Translations under genes and position numbers: made by a program
In this document: positions 7,919-15,528 of the stretch, piece after piece
How the letters are laid out: the number at the start of each line of letters is the position of its first letter
How positions within the stretch are numbered: the first letter of the stretch is position 1
Source: Agromyces sp. SYSU T00194
Lineage (GTDB): Bacteria; Actinomycetota; Actinomycetes; Actinomycetales; Microbacteriaceae
DNA length: 64,000 nucleotides
Direction: 5' to 3'
Assembly: GCF_040496035.1 (NCBI RefSeq)
Contig: NZ_JBEPJZ010000001.1
Location: 1,860,001-1,924,000, forward strand
The notes under the pieces: generated by a model
What the model was told of the DNA's origin: nothing
The model's database searches: none
The model's input: the letters and a program-made list of their open reading frames with translations, nothing else

Positions 7919-8540
7919 GGTCGCGGAGAAGTACGACGTGAAGCGGGCGCACCGCGAGCTCTACGCGCCGTCGGCGCGCGACTGGGCGCTCGTCGACGTG
8001 CGGCCCATGCGGTACCTCGCCATCGACGGGCAGGGGTCACCGGGCGCCGGTGACGAGTACCTCGAGGCGCTCGAGGCGCTGTACCCGGTGGCGTACGCGG
8101 CGAAGTTCGCGAGCAAGCGGGAGTCGGGGCGCGACTTCGTGGTCGCTCCGCTCGAGGGGCTGTGGTGGGCCGACGACCCGACCGCGTTCACCCGCGGCGA
8201 CCGGGACGCCTGGAAGTGGACGCTGCTGATCCACCAGCCCGGCTGGATCGACGAGACCGCGATCGACGCGGCGATCGACGCGGCCCGCGCGAAGCGCGAT
8301 TCCGATGCGCTCGACCGGCTCCGGCTGCAGGTCATCGAGGAGGGGCGGTCGGCGCAGATCCTGCACCGCGGCCCGTTCGCCGACGAGGCGCCCACGCTCG
8401 CCCGGCTCCACGACGAGTGGATGCCCGCGCACGGGCTCGCCTTCAACGGCCCGCACCACGAGGTCTACCTGAGCGACCCGCGGCGCACGGCGCCCGAGAA
8501 GCTCCGCACCGTGCTGCGCCAGCCCGTGCGCCCGGCCTAG
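7911..8540 (+). CDS. GyrI-like small-molecule-binding domain protein
   Basis: The 209-residue product matches the COG4832-type GyrI-like family. It has RPMRYLAIDGQGSPGAGDEY near residues 30-50, WKWTLLIHQPGWI, a long helical middle, and a C-terminal HEVYLSDPRRTAPEKLRTVL that is diagnostic of the family. These proteins have the SHV/GyrI fold and bind or hydrolyse small molecules, with unknown ligands. ATG 7911 has GGGGGAG upstream and overlaps the end of the ATPase gene. A REPIN-like pair follows the gene. Confidence 0.85.
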   Translation: MAEVAEKYDVKRAHRELYAPSARDWALVDVRPMRYLAIDGQGSPGAGDEYLEALEALYPVAYAAKFASKRESGRDFVVAPLEGLWWADDPTAFTRGDRDAWKWTLLIHQPGWIDETAIDAAIDAARAKRDSDALDRLRLQVIEEGRSAQILHRGPFADEAPTLARLHDEWMPAHGLAFNGPHHEVYLSDPRRTAPEKLRTVLRQPVRPA

Positions 8541-8603
8541 CCCCGGGGCATCCGCCCGCCCGTTCGCCCGTTCGCCCGCCCGCCCCCTCGCGGCCCGTGG
8601 TCG

Positions 8604-8661
8604 GAGACCCGTCAAGAAGCTGCGTTCTCACGGTCGATACCGCAGCTTCCTGACGGGTCTC
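8604..8661. repeat. REPIN-like 58-bp inverted element, cluster A copy 1
   Basis: The ends are GAGACCCGTC and GACGGGTCTC, with an inner TGCG/CGCA dyad. In this copy the two 21-bp arms pair with a single mismatch around a 16-base loop, the best hairpin of the whole family. Confidence 0.85.
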
Positions 8662-8686
8662 GCCTCGTCGGGTGCCGTGCCGCCGC

Positions 8687-8743
8687 GAGACCCGTCCAAA
8701 AGCTGCGCTTTCACGGTCGATACGGCAGCCTTTTGACGGGTCT
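8687..8743. repeat. REPIN-like inverted element, cluster A copy 2
   Basis: It has the same end motifs (last base changed) and the same inner TGC/GCA dyad, 83 bp from copy 1 start to start. Its loop is related to copy 1 (shared TCACGGTCGATAC), showing local duplication. Confidence 0.85.
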
Positions 8744-8777
8744 TGGGATCAGGAACGAGAGCGGGCCCCGAGGCATC

Positions 8778-8801
8778 GCCCCGGGGCATCCGCCCCGGGG
8801 C
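8778..8801 (-). terminator. GC-rich hairpin downstream of the permuted GH3 gene
   Basis: The arms GCCCCGGGG and CCCCGGGGC pair perfectly over nine bases with the loop CATCCG. It lies 21 bases past the GH3 stop. There is no U tract, as is common in high-GC actinobacteria. The loop carries a copy of the GCATCC motif. Confidence 0.55.
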
Positions 8802-8821
8802 TGGACCGGCGAACGCGCGAC

Positions 8822-11560
8822 CTAGTCGAACAGGTCGGTCTGCGTCAGCGCGAAGAGCACCGCGTGCACGCGGTCGCGGAGCGCCTCGCCGACACCGACC
8901 GGGTCGGCCTCGAGCTCGGACGCGATGGCCGACTCGACGCTGCCGGGCAGCACCGCCAGCATGAGGTCGTTGCCGTGGCGCACGGCCTGGCCCGGGTCCA
9001 TGAAGGCGCCGAGCACGGCGTCGGTCGAGACGATGCCGTCGAAGCCCCACTCGCCGCGGAGCACCTCCTGCAGCAGCGCCGCGTTGCCGCCCGACCAGGT
9101 CGGCCCGATGTGGATGAACGAGCTCATCGCGCCGCTCGCGCCGCCCTCGGTGACCGTGATCTCGAACGGGCGCAGGTACAGCTCGCGGATCGCCTGCTCG
9201 TCGGCCCACACGTGCACGCCGGAGCGGGCGTTGACCTCCTGCTCGTTGAGGGCGAAGTGCTTCATGAACGTGATCACGCCACGGCTCTCCGCGCCCGCGA
9301 CCATCGCGGCGCCCATCTTCCCCGACACCAGCGGGTCCTCCGAGAAGTACTCGAAGTTGCGGCCGCCGAGCGGTGTGCGGTGCAGGTTCATGCCCGGCGC
9401 GTACCAGCCCTGCACGCCGTAGGCGTTCGCCTCGGTGCCGACCGCCTCGCCCATCGCGTAGGCGAGCTCGTCGTTCCAGGTCGAGGCGATGACCACCTCG
9501 GTCGGGAACGCGGCGGCGGTGATGTCGCCGAAGAAGTAGCTGATGCCGGCGGGGCCGTCGAGCAGCACGGCGGCGGGGATGCCGAGGCGTTCGATGCCCT
9601 CGGTCAGGTAGGCGCCGCGCGCGAACATCGCGGTCTGCTCCTCGACCGTCATCTGGTCGAGGAACGCGTCCCACTGCGGGTCGTCGACCTCGAGCCCGAC
9701 GAGGTCGGCGAGCACGAGCCCGTTGTCGGCACCGGTCGTCGGCGCCTCGCCCGAGGCTGCGTCGAACTCGGGGAACATGGCCGCGACGAGCGCGTCGGAT
9801 GCCTCGGTCGCGACGTCCGACGCGTCGGGCCAGGTGCCCTCCCAGTCGTCGCGCGACAGGTACGTGAGGTCGCCGTCGGCGTCGGCGAAGCGGTTCTCGA
9901 GCGGGGCGCCGGTGGCGGCATCCGTCTCGTAGACGACCTCGTCGGCGATCGCGGTCTCGAACGACGCGACGGGGGCGTGCACGTTCGTCGACACGTCGAT
10001 GCCGTAGGTGCCGGCCTCGAGCACGTACGCGCCGAGCTCGGTGCTCCACGACGACATGTCGCGCACGTCGAAGGTGAGCGAGACGGTCTCCGACGCACCG
10101 GGCTCGAGCAGCGACGTCTTGTCGTACGCGGCGAGCTCGATGGCCGACTTCTCGATGCCGCCGGTGGTGTGCGGGGCCGAGAAGTAGGCCTGCACGACGT
10201 CCTTGCCCGCGACGTCGCCCGTGTTGGTCACCGTGACCTCGAGGCGCACCTCGTCGTCGGTGACGACCGGCCGGGCCGCATCCCACTCGAACGAGGTGTA
10301 GCTCAGGCCGTGGCCGAAGGGGTACTGCACGGCCGCGGCGTAGCCCGCCTCGTCGCCCGCGTACCGGGTCTCGTAGTAGCGGTAGCCGAGGTAGATGCCC
10401 TCCTCGTACTCGATGAGCGCGCGGTTCACGTTCTCGTACCGGTAGTCGCCGAAGTTCTCGACGCCGGGGGCACTCGACACGTCGTACGCGTAGGTGTCGG
10501 TGAGGCGACCCGAGGGGTTCACCTCGCCGGCGATGATCTGCGCGAGCGACACCGCGCCCTGCGGGCCGGGGGTGCCGATCCAGAGCGCAGCGGTGATCTC
10601 GGGGTACTCCTCGAGGAAGCCGAGCTCCATCTGGTTACCCGAGTTGACCACGACGATGACGTCGTCGAAGCTGCCGGTGACCATGTCGAGGAGCTCGCGC
10701 TGCTCGTCGGTCGGGCGCAGCTGGTCGACGGTGAAGTCGGATGCCTCGACGCCGTCGTTGCCGAGCACCACGAGCGCGGTGTCGGAGAACGCCGCGGCCT
10801 GGTCCATGACTTCGTCGGTCAGGTAGTCGGGTGCCGGTTCGTGGTCGGAGCCGCCGCCGAGCATGCTGAGGATCTGGATGAGCCCGTTGCTCGACCCTGC
10901 GTCGGTCTCGGCGCCGGCCTCGGCCATCGTGTCGTACAGCTCGGTGTTGACGGCGATGCCCTGCTGCTCGAGCGCGTCGTACAGCGTGACGGCGCTCGAC
11001 TGGTCGGCGCCGCCCGAGCCGCCGCCGCCGTAGCGGAGGTTGAACGAGGCGAAGCTGAAGACGTTGAGGGTCGGCTCGGCGAGCGGCAGCGCGCCCTCGT
11101 TCTCGAGCAGCACGATGCCCTCGTCGGAGATGTCGCCCGCGAGCGCGGTGCCGTACTCGCGCGAGGCGACGCCCTCGGCGGTGCTGGAGTCGACGGAGAC
11201 GCTCAGCAGGCGCGAGATGTTGCCCACGATGGGAGCGACGAGCACGCCGATGCCGACGAGCGCGAGCGCGGCGATGCCCCAGCTCGTGAAGCGGCGCGGA
11301 CGCGCCTTGACCTTGCGGTAGACGCGCTCGCGCTTCCGGGCCTCGCGCCGCTCGGCGCGGGTCATCGACGACTTCCGGAGCTTGCGTTCGGCCCTCGCGG
11401 CCTGCTTCGCCTCGCGGGCGGCGGTGCGGTCGGAGACCTTCGCCGCCTTCCGTGCCTCGGGCGACATCGCCGTCAGCTCGGCGCGGCGTTCGCGCTTCGC
11501 CGCCTTCTCGGCCGCGACGCGGGCGACTGCTTCCTGCTTGCGTTCCTTGCGGGTTGCCAT
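8822..11560 (-). CDS. Membrane-anchored glycoside hydrolase family 3 enzyme with permuted domain order
   Basis: The 912-residue product begins with ~90 residues of very charged Lys/Arg/Ala/Glu sequence, probably a cytoplasmic coiled coil. One transmembrane helix follows (WGIAALALVGIGVLVAPIVG, about 94-113). Outside the cell the order is reversed from normal GH3: the GH3 C-terminal domain with YPFGHGLSYTSFEW and an FnIII-like part come first. The catalytic TIM-barrel half comes last, with GRNFEYFSEDPL, KHFALNEQE and the nucleophile Asp at about 847 in GFDGIVSTDA. It should cleave terminal beta-glucosides or similar sugars at the cell surface. The ATG at 11560 has AAGGAAC upstream. A GTG at 11584 is an alternative. 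It is probably co-transcribed with the GH3 gene 85 bp upstream. Confidence 0.88.
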   Translation of the reverse strand: MATRKERKQEAVARVAAEKAAKRERRAELTAMSPEARKAAKVSDRTAAREAKQAARAERKLRKSSMTRAERREARKRERVYRKVKARPRRFTSWGIAALALVGIGVLVAPIVGNISRLLSVSVDSSTAEGVASREYGTALAGDISDEGIVLLENEGALPLAEPTLNVFSFASFNLRYGGGGSGGADQSSAVTLYDALEQQGIAVNTELYDTMAEAGAETDAGSSNGLIQILSMLGGGSDHEPAPDYLTDEVMDQAAAFSDTALVVLGNDGVEASDFTVDQLRPTDEQRELLDMVTGSFDDVIVVVNSGNQMELGFLEEYPEITAALWIGTPGPQGAVSLAQIIAGEVNPSGRLTDTYAYDVSSAPGVENFGDYRYENVNRALIEYEEGIYLGYRYYETRYAGDEAGYAAAVQYPFGHGLSYTSFEWDAARPVVTDDEVRLEVTVTNTGDVAGKDVVQAYFSAPHTTGGIEKSAIELAAYDKTSLLEPGASETVSLTFDVRDMSSWSTELGAYVLEAGTYGIDVSTNVHAPVASFETAIADEVVYETDAATGAPLENRFADADGDLTYLSRDDWEGTWPDASDVATEASDALVAAMFPEFDAASGEAPTTGADNGLVLADLVGLEVDDPQWDAFLDQMTVEEQTAMFARGAYLTEGIERLGIPAAVLLDGPAGISYFFGDITAAAFPTEVVIASTWNDELAYAMGEAVGTEANAYGVQGWYAPGMNLHRTPLGGRNFEYFSEDPLVSGKMGAAMVAGAESRGVITFMKHFALNEQEVNARSGVHVWADEQAIRELYLRPFEITVTEGGASGAMSSFIHIGPTWSGGNAALLQEVLRGEWGFDGIVSTDAVLGAFMDPGQAVRHGNDLMLAVLPGSVESAIASELEADPVGVGEALRDRVHAVLFALTQTDLFD

Positions 11561-11645
11561 TTCCTTGTTCCTTGCGGGTGTCACGAGCGACAGCGCTCGC
11601 GTGGGGGTACGGCCGCCGGTGGGCGGCGCGCGGTGGCGACGGGCG

Positions 11646-14057
11646 TCAGCGCGCCCGTCGACGTCGGAGGAGGCGCCACCAGGCGGTGACGAGGTCGCGC
11701 GTGCCGCGCCAGAACCGTCCGTTGACCATCTGCAGCAGGCCGCCGAGCATCGCGTCGTCGAACGACCCGTTCGAGAGTCGTGGGAGCGACCGGAACGGCA
11801 GGTCGAGCGCGAAGCGCACGTTGTTGGCCGCGTGCGGCCGGCCGAGGCGCATGAGCGTGCGGCTGGTCGTCAGGATCAGCCCGTGCAGGAACCCGGCGAA
11901 CCCGCCACGACCCTGCGTCTGCGCGACGATGTCGTCGCGGGTGAGCGTACCGGTCTGCCACTCGGGGTCGGGCAGCGCGCGACCGAGCAGCCGCTCGTAC
12001 TCGGCGTCGTCGACGCGCGCGAGGTCGCCCGCGACGAAGTGGGGCAGGTCGGCGCCGGGCAGCTCCCACGGCTCGCCGGCGACGTCGATGGGGTAGCGCA
12101 GGCGGATGTCACGGCTCGACGCGCCGGCGAGCAGGCTGTGTCGCCCGGGCACCCGTCGCCAGTCGTGCGCGCGGGCGTCCCACGCGTCGAACGCGTGCTC
12201 GGCGAACGCGATGCGCACCGTGGCGTGCGCGCCCGGTTCGAGGTCGATGCGCGCGAAGCCGACGAGCTCGCGCGGTGCGCGGAACGCACCCTCGGCCGCA
12301 TCCGGCGCCTCGAGGTAGAGCTGCACGATCTCGCTGCCCGCGCGCTCACCGACGTTCGCGACGGTGAGCTCCGCGCCCGTGTCGTCGGCGACGAGGTCGG
12401 CGTAGGCGAACTCCGTGTAGCTCAGCCCGTGGCCGAACGGGTACCGCACGGGCGCGCCCACCTTGTCGAAGTAGCGGTAGCCGACGTAGATGCTCTCGCG
12501 GTGCACCGAGCTGGCCTCGGTACGGCCGAAGTCGCGCGACGACGGCACGTCCGCGTAGGCGAGCGGGTACGTCTCGGCGAGCTTGCCGCCCGGGTTCACC
12601 GCGCCCGTGAGGACGTCGACGACAGCGCGGCCGCCGCCCTGGCCGGCCAGCGAGGCGTGCACGATCGCGTGCACGTCGTCGGCGAACGGCAGCTCGACGG
12701 GTGCGCCGCCCGCGAGCACGACCACGATCCTCGCGTCGAGCGCGAGCAGGTCGTCGACCAGCTCGAGCTGGTTCTGCGCGAGTCGCATGTGGGTGCGGTC
12801 GACGCCCTCGGCCTCCGCCGACTCGTCGAGCCCGAGGAAGAGCAGCACCACGTCGGCGCGACGTGCGAGCGCGACCGCACGGCGGCGACGGCGAGCGGAT
12901 GCCCCGTCGCGACGCGAGTACCCGGGCTCGAAGCCGATCACGTCGAGGTCGGCGGCACGCAGTGCGGGCAGCGGCGCGTCGACGCGGGTCGGGTTCACGA
13001 GCGAGCTGCCGGCGCCCTGGTACCGGGGGGTCTCGGCGAAGTCGCCGATGACGGCGACGCGGCCGGCCGCGGGCGAGAGCGGGAGCGTGTGCTCGCGGTT
13101 GGCGAGCAGCACGATCGAGCGGCGGGCCGCATCGGTCGCGAGCTCGTGGTGGCGGTCGAGATCGACCGGCTCAGCGGCATCCGCTCGCCTCGTGCGCTCG
13201 ATGAGCGTCAGCACCTCGGCGACGCGTGCGTCGAGCACCGACTCGTCGAGCGTGCCGGCCTCGACGGCGCGCACGATCTCGGCGTCGGTCACGCCGTCGG
13301 TCGACGGCATCTCGAGGGCGTTGCCCGCGACGAGGCCGGCGACGCGGTCGTTGCTGCCGCCCCAGTCGGTGACGACGAGGCCGTCGAAGCCCCAGCGGTC
13401 GCGCAGGGTCTCCACCAGCAGCGGCACGTTCTCGTTGGCGTAGGTGCCGTTGACCTTGTTGTACGCGCTCATGACCGTCCACGGGTCGCCCGCGGTGACG
13501 GCGATGCGGAAGCCCTCGAGGTAGAGCTCGTGCAGCGCGCGCTCGTCGACGACCTCGTCGATCGACATGCGGTGCGTCTCCTGGCTGTTGACCGCGAAGT
13601 GCTTGGCGGATGCCGCGACGCCGCGCGCCTGCAGCCCGCGGATGTACGCCGCGGCGAGCGTCCCGGCGAGCAGCGGGTCCTCGGAGAAGTACTCGAAGTT
13701 GCGGCCGGCGAGCGGGTTGCGCTTGAGGTTGAGGCCGGGGCCGAGCAGCACGGCGACGTCCTCGGCGGACGCCTCGGCGCCGAGCGTCTCGCCGACCTGC
13801 TGCAGGAGGTCGACGTCCCAGCTGTTCGCCAGCGCGGCGGCCGTCGGGAAGCACGTCGCGGGGATGCTCGCGTTCAGCCCGAGGTGGTCGGCGGCGCCGC
13901 CCTGCTTGCGGAGCCCGTGCGGGCCGTCGGTGAGCATGATCGAGGGGATGCCGAGACGGGTGAGCGGCGTCGTGTTCCAGAAGTTCGCCCCCGACATGAG
14001 CGACGCCTTCTCGGCGAGCGTCATCTGCGCGATCAGGCTGCGGTGCGGGTCGAACAT
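11646..14057 (-). CDS. Beta-glucosidase-type glycoside hydrolase family 3 enzyme (cytoplasmic)
   Basis: The 803-residue protein has classic GH3 order. The N-terminal barrel carries MLTDGPHGLR, GRNFEYFSEDPL, AKHFAVNSQE and the nucleophile Asp231 in GFDGLVVTDWGG. The alpha/beta sandwich then carries YPFGHGLSYTEF, followed by an FnIII-like domain. About 130 extra C-terminal residues are helical and end in RRRRAR, unlike most family members. With no signal peptide it should hydrolyse imported disaccharides or glycosides. The start ATG at 14057 has GAGGAAC upstream. The divergent TetR gene and the dyad at 14164 suggest substrate-induced control. Confidence 0.92.
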   Translation of the reverse strand: MFDPHRSLIAQMTLAEKASLMSGANFWNTTPLTRLGIPSIMLTDGPHGLRKQGGAADHLGLNASIPATCFPTAAALANSWDVDLLQQVGETLGAEASAEDVAVLLGPGLNLKRNPLAGRNFEYFSEDPLLAGTLAAAYIRGLQARGVAASAKHFAVNSQETHRMSIDEVVDERALHELYLEGFRIAVTAGDPWTVMSAYNKVNGTYANENVPLLVETLRDRWGFDGLVVTDWGGSNDRVAGLVAGNALEMPSTDGVTDAEIVRAVEAGTLDESVLDARVAEVLTLIERTRRADAAEPVDLDRHHELATDAARRSIVLLANREHTLPLSPAAGRVAVIGDFAETPRYQGAGSSLVNPTRVDAPLPALRAADLDVIGFEPGYSRRDGASARRRRRAVALARRADVVLLFLGLDESAEAEGVDRTHMRLAQNQLELVDDLLALDARIVVVLAGGAPVELPFADDVHAIVHASLAGQGGGRAVVDVLTGAVNPGGKLAETYPLAYADVPSSRDFGRTEASSVHRESIYVGYRYFDKVGAPVRYPFGHGLSYTEFAYADLVADDTGAELTVANVGERAGSEIVQLYLEAPDAAEGAFRAPRELVGFARIDLEPGAHATVRIAFAEHAFDAWDARAHDWRRVPGRHSLLAGASSRDIRLRYPIDVAGEPWELPGADLPHFVAGDLARVDDAEYERLLGRALPDPEWQTGTLTRDDIVAQTQGRGGFAGFLHGLILTTSRTLMRLGRPHAANNVRFALDLPFRSLPRLSNGSFDDAMLGGLLQMVNGRFWRGTRDLVTAWWRLLRRRRAR

Positions 14058-14163
14058 GCGTGTTCCTCGGGGGCCGTGCGGTCGGGATCCCACGGCGGGA
14101 GTGGTGGTGGCGTCGCGGATCGAGACGCTCGGCCGTCGAACTGCGCACCTCGATGATACCTCA

Positions 14164-14185
14164 ATTTCCACCATGTGGTGGAAAT
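14164..14185. promoter_or_regulatory. Near-perfect palindromic operator between GH3 and TetR genes
   Basis: The arms ATTTCCACCA and TGGTGGAAAT are perfect 10-bp inverted repeats around TG. The dyad sits in the 168-bp divergent region. Its AT-rich ends stand out in this GC-rich DNA. The neighbouring TetR protein is the obvious ligand and probably represses both directions. Confidence 0.78.
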
Positions 14186-14225
14186 CTGGAGGTGGCCCGC
14201 CGGTCGGCGCGATACGCTCCTGCAC

Positions 14226-14852
14226 GTGGCATCCGACATCGACCCCGCAACGGTCGGCTACGCGCGCGGCCGGGCGACCAAGGACACGATCGTCGCGCGC
14301 GCCGCCGAGAGCTTCGCGCAGCGCGGGTTCCACGGCACGACGCTGCGCGGCATCGCCCGCGAGGCCGGCATCGACCACTCCACGCTCGTGCACCACTTCG
14401 GCGACAAGACCGGCCTGCTGCTCGCCGTGCTCGACTGGTACGACCGGATGCACCTGAGCGAGGAACAGCCGGATGCGACGCAGTTGCCCGAGACGGTGCC
14501 CATGACGCAGCTCGTCGACGGCCTCGTCGCGACCGCGCGTCGCAACCGGGACGCCCCGGGACTCGTGCGGCTGCTCTCGACGCTCTCCGCCGAGGCGGGC
14601 GAGCCCGACCATCCGGCCCGGCCGTTCCTGCAGCAGCGTCAGCACCGGCTGCGCGACATCCTCGCGACGGCGATCCGCGCGCAGCGCGCGGCCGGCGCGG
14701 CAGCCGACGACGGCACGACGCCCGAGGACGCGGCCGCCCTGGTCGTCGCCGCGTGGGAGGGGATGCAGGTCTACGACGCGCTCCATCCGGGCGAGCTCGA
14801 CGTGCCCGCGCTCCTCGAGCGCGAGCTGCGGCGCGTGCTCGGGGTCGCGTAG
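14226..14852 (+). CDS. TetR-family transcriptional regulator of the GH3 operon
   Basis: The 208-residue product has the TetR helix-turn-helix: IVARAAESFAQRGFHGTTLR, then IAREAGIDHSTLVHHFGDKT. A helical ligand-binding domain follows. I chose the GTG at 14226. An in-frame ATG at 14175 lies within the operator palindrome and has no ribosome-binding site. It is divergent from the GH3 operon and related in style to the TetR protein at 62620, which also faces a GH3 operon. A beta-glucoside or breakdown product may be the inducer. Confidence 0.9.
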   Translation: MASDIDPATVGYARGRATKDTIVARAAESFAQRGFHGTTLRGIAREAGIDHSTLVHHFGDKTGLLLAVLDWYDRMHLSEEQPDATQLPETVPMTQLVDGLVATARRNRDAPGLVRLLSTLSAEAGEPDHPARPFLQQRQHRLRDILATAIRAQRAAGAAADDGTTPEDAAALVVAAWEGMQVYDALHPGELDVPALLERELRRVLGVA

Positions 14853-14889
14853 CCCGCCCACGTCGCCCCGGCCCGTCCCGCCCAGCGCC

Positions 14890-14947
14890 GAGACCCGTCA
14901 GAAGACTGCGCTTCCCGCCCGGATACCGCACGTTGCTGACGGGTCTC
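14890..14947. repeat. REPIN-like 58-bp inverted element, cluster B copy 1
   Basis: Ends GAGACCCGTC/GACGGGTCTC and the inner TGCG/CGCA dyad are intact. It begins 37 bases after the TetR stop. Confidence 0.85.
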
Positions 14948-14962
14948 GGGCACCGGTGGGTC

Positions 14963-15020
14963 GAGACCCGTCGAACAGGTGCGCTTCCGGCTTGCATTCG
15001 GCACCTTCTCGACGGGGCTC
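14963..15020. repeat. REPIN-like 58-bp inverted element, cluster B copy 2
   Basis: It starts exactly 73 bp after copy 1. One base of the right end is changed (GACGGGGCTC). The arms AGGTGC/GCACCT pair well inside. It ends 30 bases before the next gene. Confidence 0.85.
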
Positions 15021-15050
15021 GGGCGGTGGGGCGCGACGTACGCTGGCGTG

Positions 15051-15500
15051 ATGGATGCCTGCGCCGCGCTCGCCGAGTCGATCGAGCGGCTGGCCGCGCA
15101 GGGGTACAGCGACGGACGGTTCCTGAAGGAGCTCGGGCGGGTCGCCGGCGTGCGGCGCGGCCCGCTGTGGGTGACGGATGCCGCGACCGGCGGTCGCAAC
15201 CGCATCCGCGGGCGGGGGTTCCACCCCGCGGTCGACGACGACACCGACGGGCAGGCGCGCCACTTCGCCGGCACGGTCGCGGTCGCCGCGCGCGTCGGCG
15301 GCGGGCTCACGCGCTGGCTCACGACGCACGTGCTGCGCGATGCGCCCGACTCAGCCGACGGGCGCCTCAGCGGCGAGGCCATCGAGTTCGCGCGACTCGT
15401 GCGGTCGGGCGAACTGCGGCAGGCGGATGCCGCTGGCTGGGTGCGCGACCGGCTCTGCCACGCGCCGCGGGGCCGCGGGTCCGGCACGGGGCGGGGCTGA
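15051..15500 (+). CDS. Hypothetical protein, 149 residues
   Basis: I do not recognise a family with certainty. The product is soluble, with an N-terminal helical segment (ACAALAESIERLAAQGYSDG). A middle stretch reads GRNRIRGRGFHPAVDDD and DGQARHFAGTVAVAARVGGG, followed by a Gly/Arg-rich tail. The histidines and acidic residues could form a site, but this is speculation. The ATG at 15051 was chosen because any earlier start would run into the repeat at 14963-15020. The upstream TetR gene is not clearly in the same unit. Confidence 0.6.
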   Translation: MDACAALAESIERLAAQGYSDGRFLKELGRVAGVRRGPLWVTDAATGGRNRIRGRGFHPAVDDDTDGQARHFAGTVAVAARVGGGLTRWLTTHVLRDAPDSADGRLSGEAIEFARLVRSGELRQADAAGWVRDRLCHAPRGRGSGTGRG

Positions 15501-15528
15501 ACGGGACGCGCCGGCGCCGGCCGGCGCG

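Noticed and set aside
14175..14225. ATG at 14175 as start of the TetR regulator
   Set aside because: It lies in the middle of the operator palindrome and lacks a ribosome-binding site. GTG 14226 fits the family N-terminus better.
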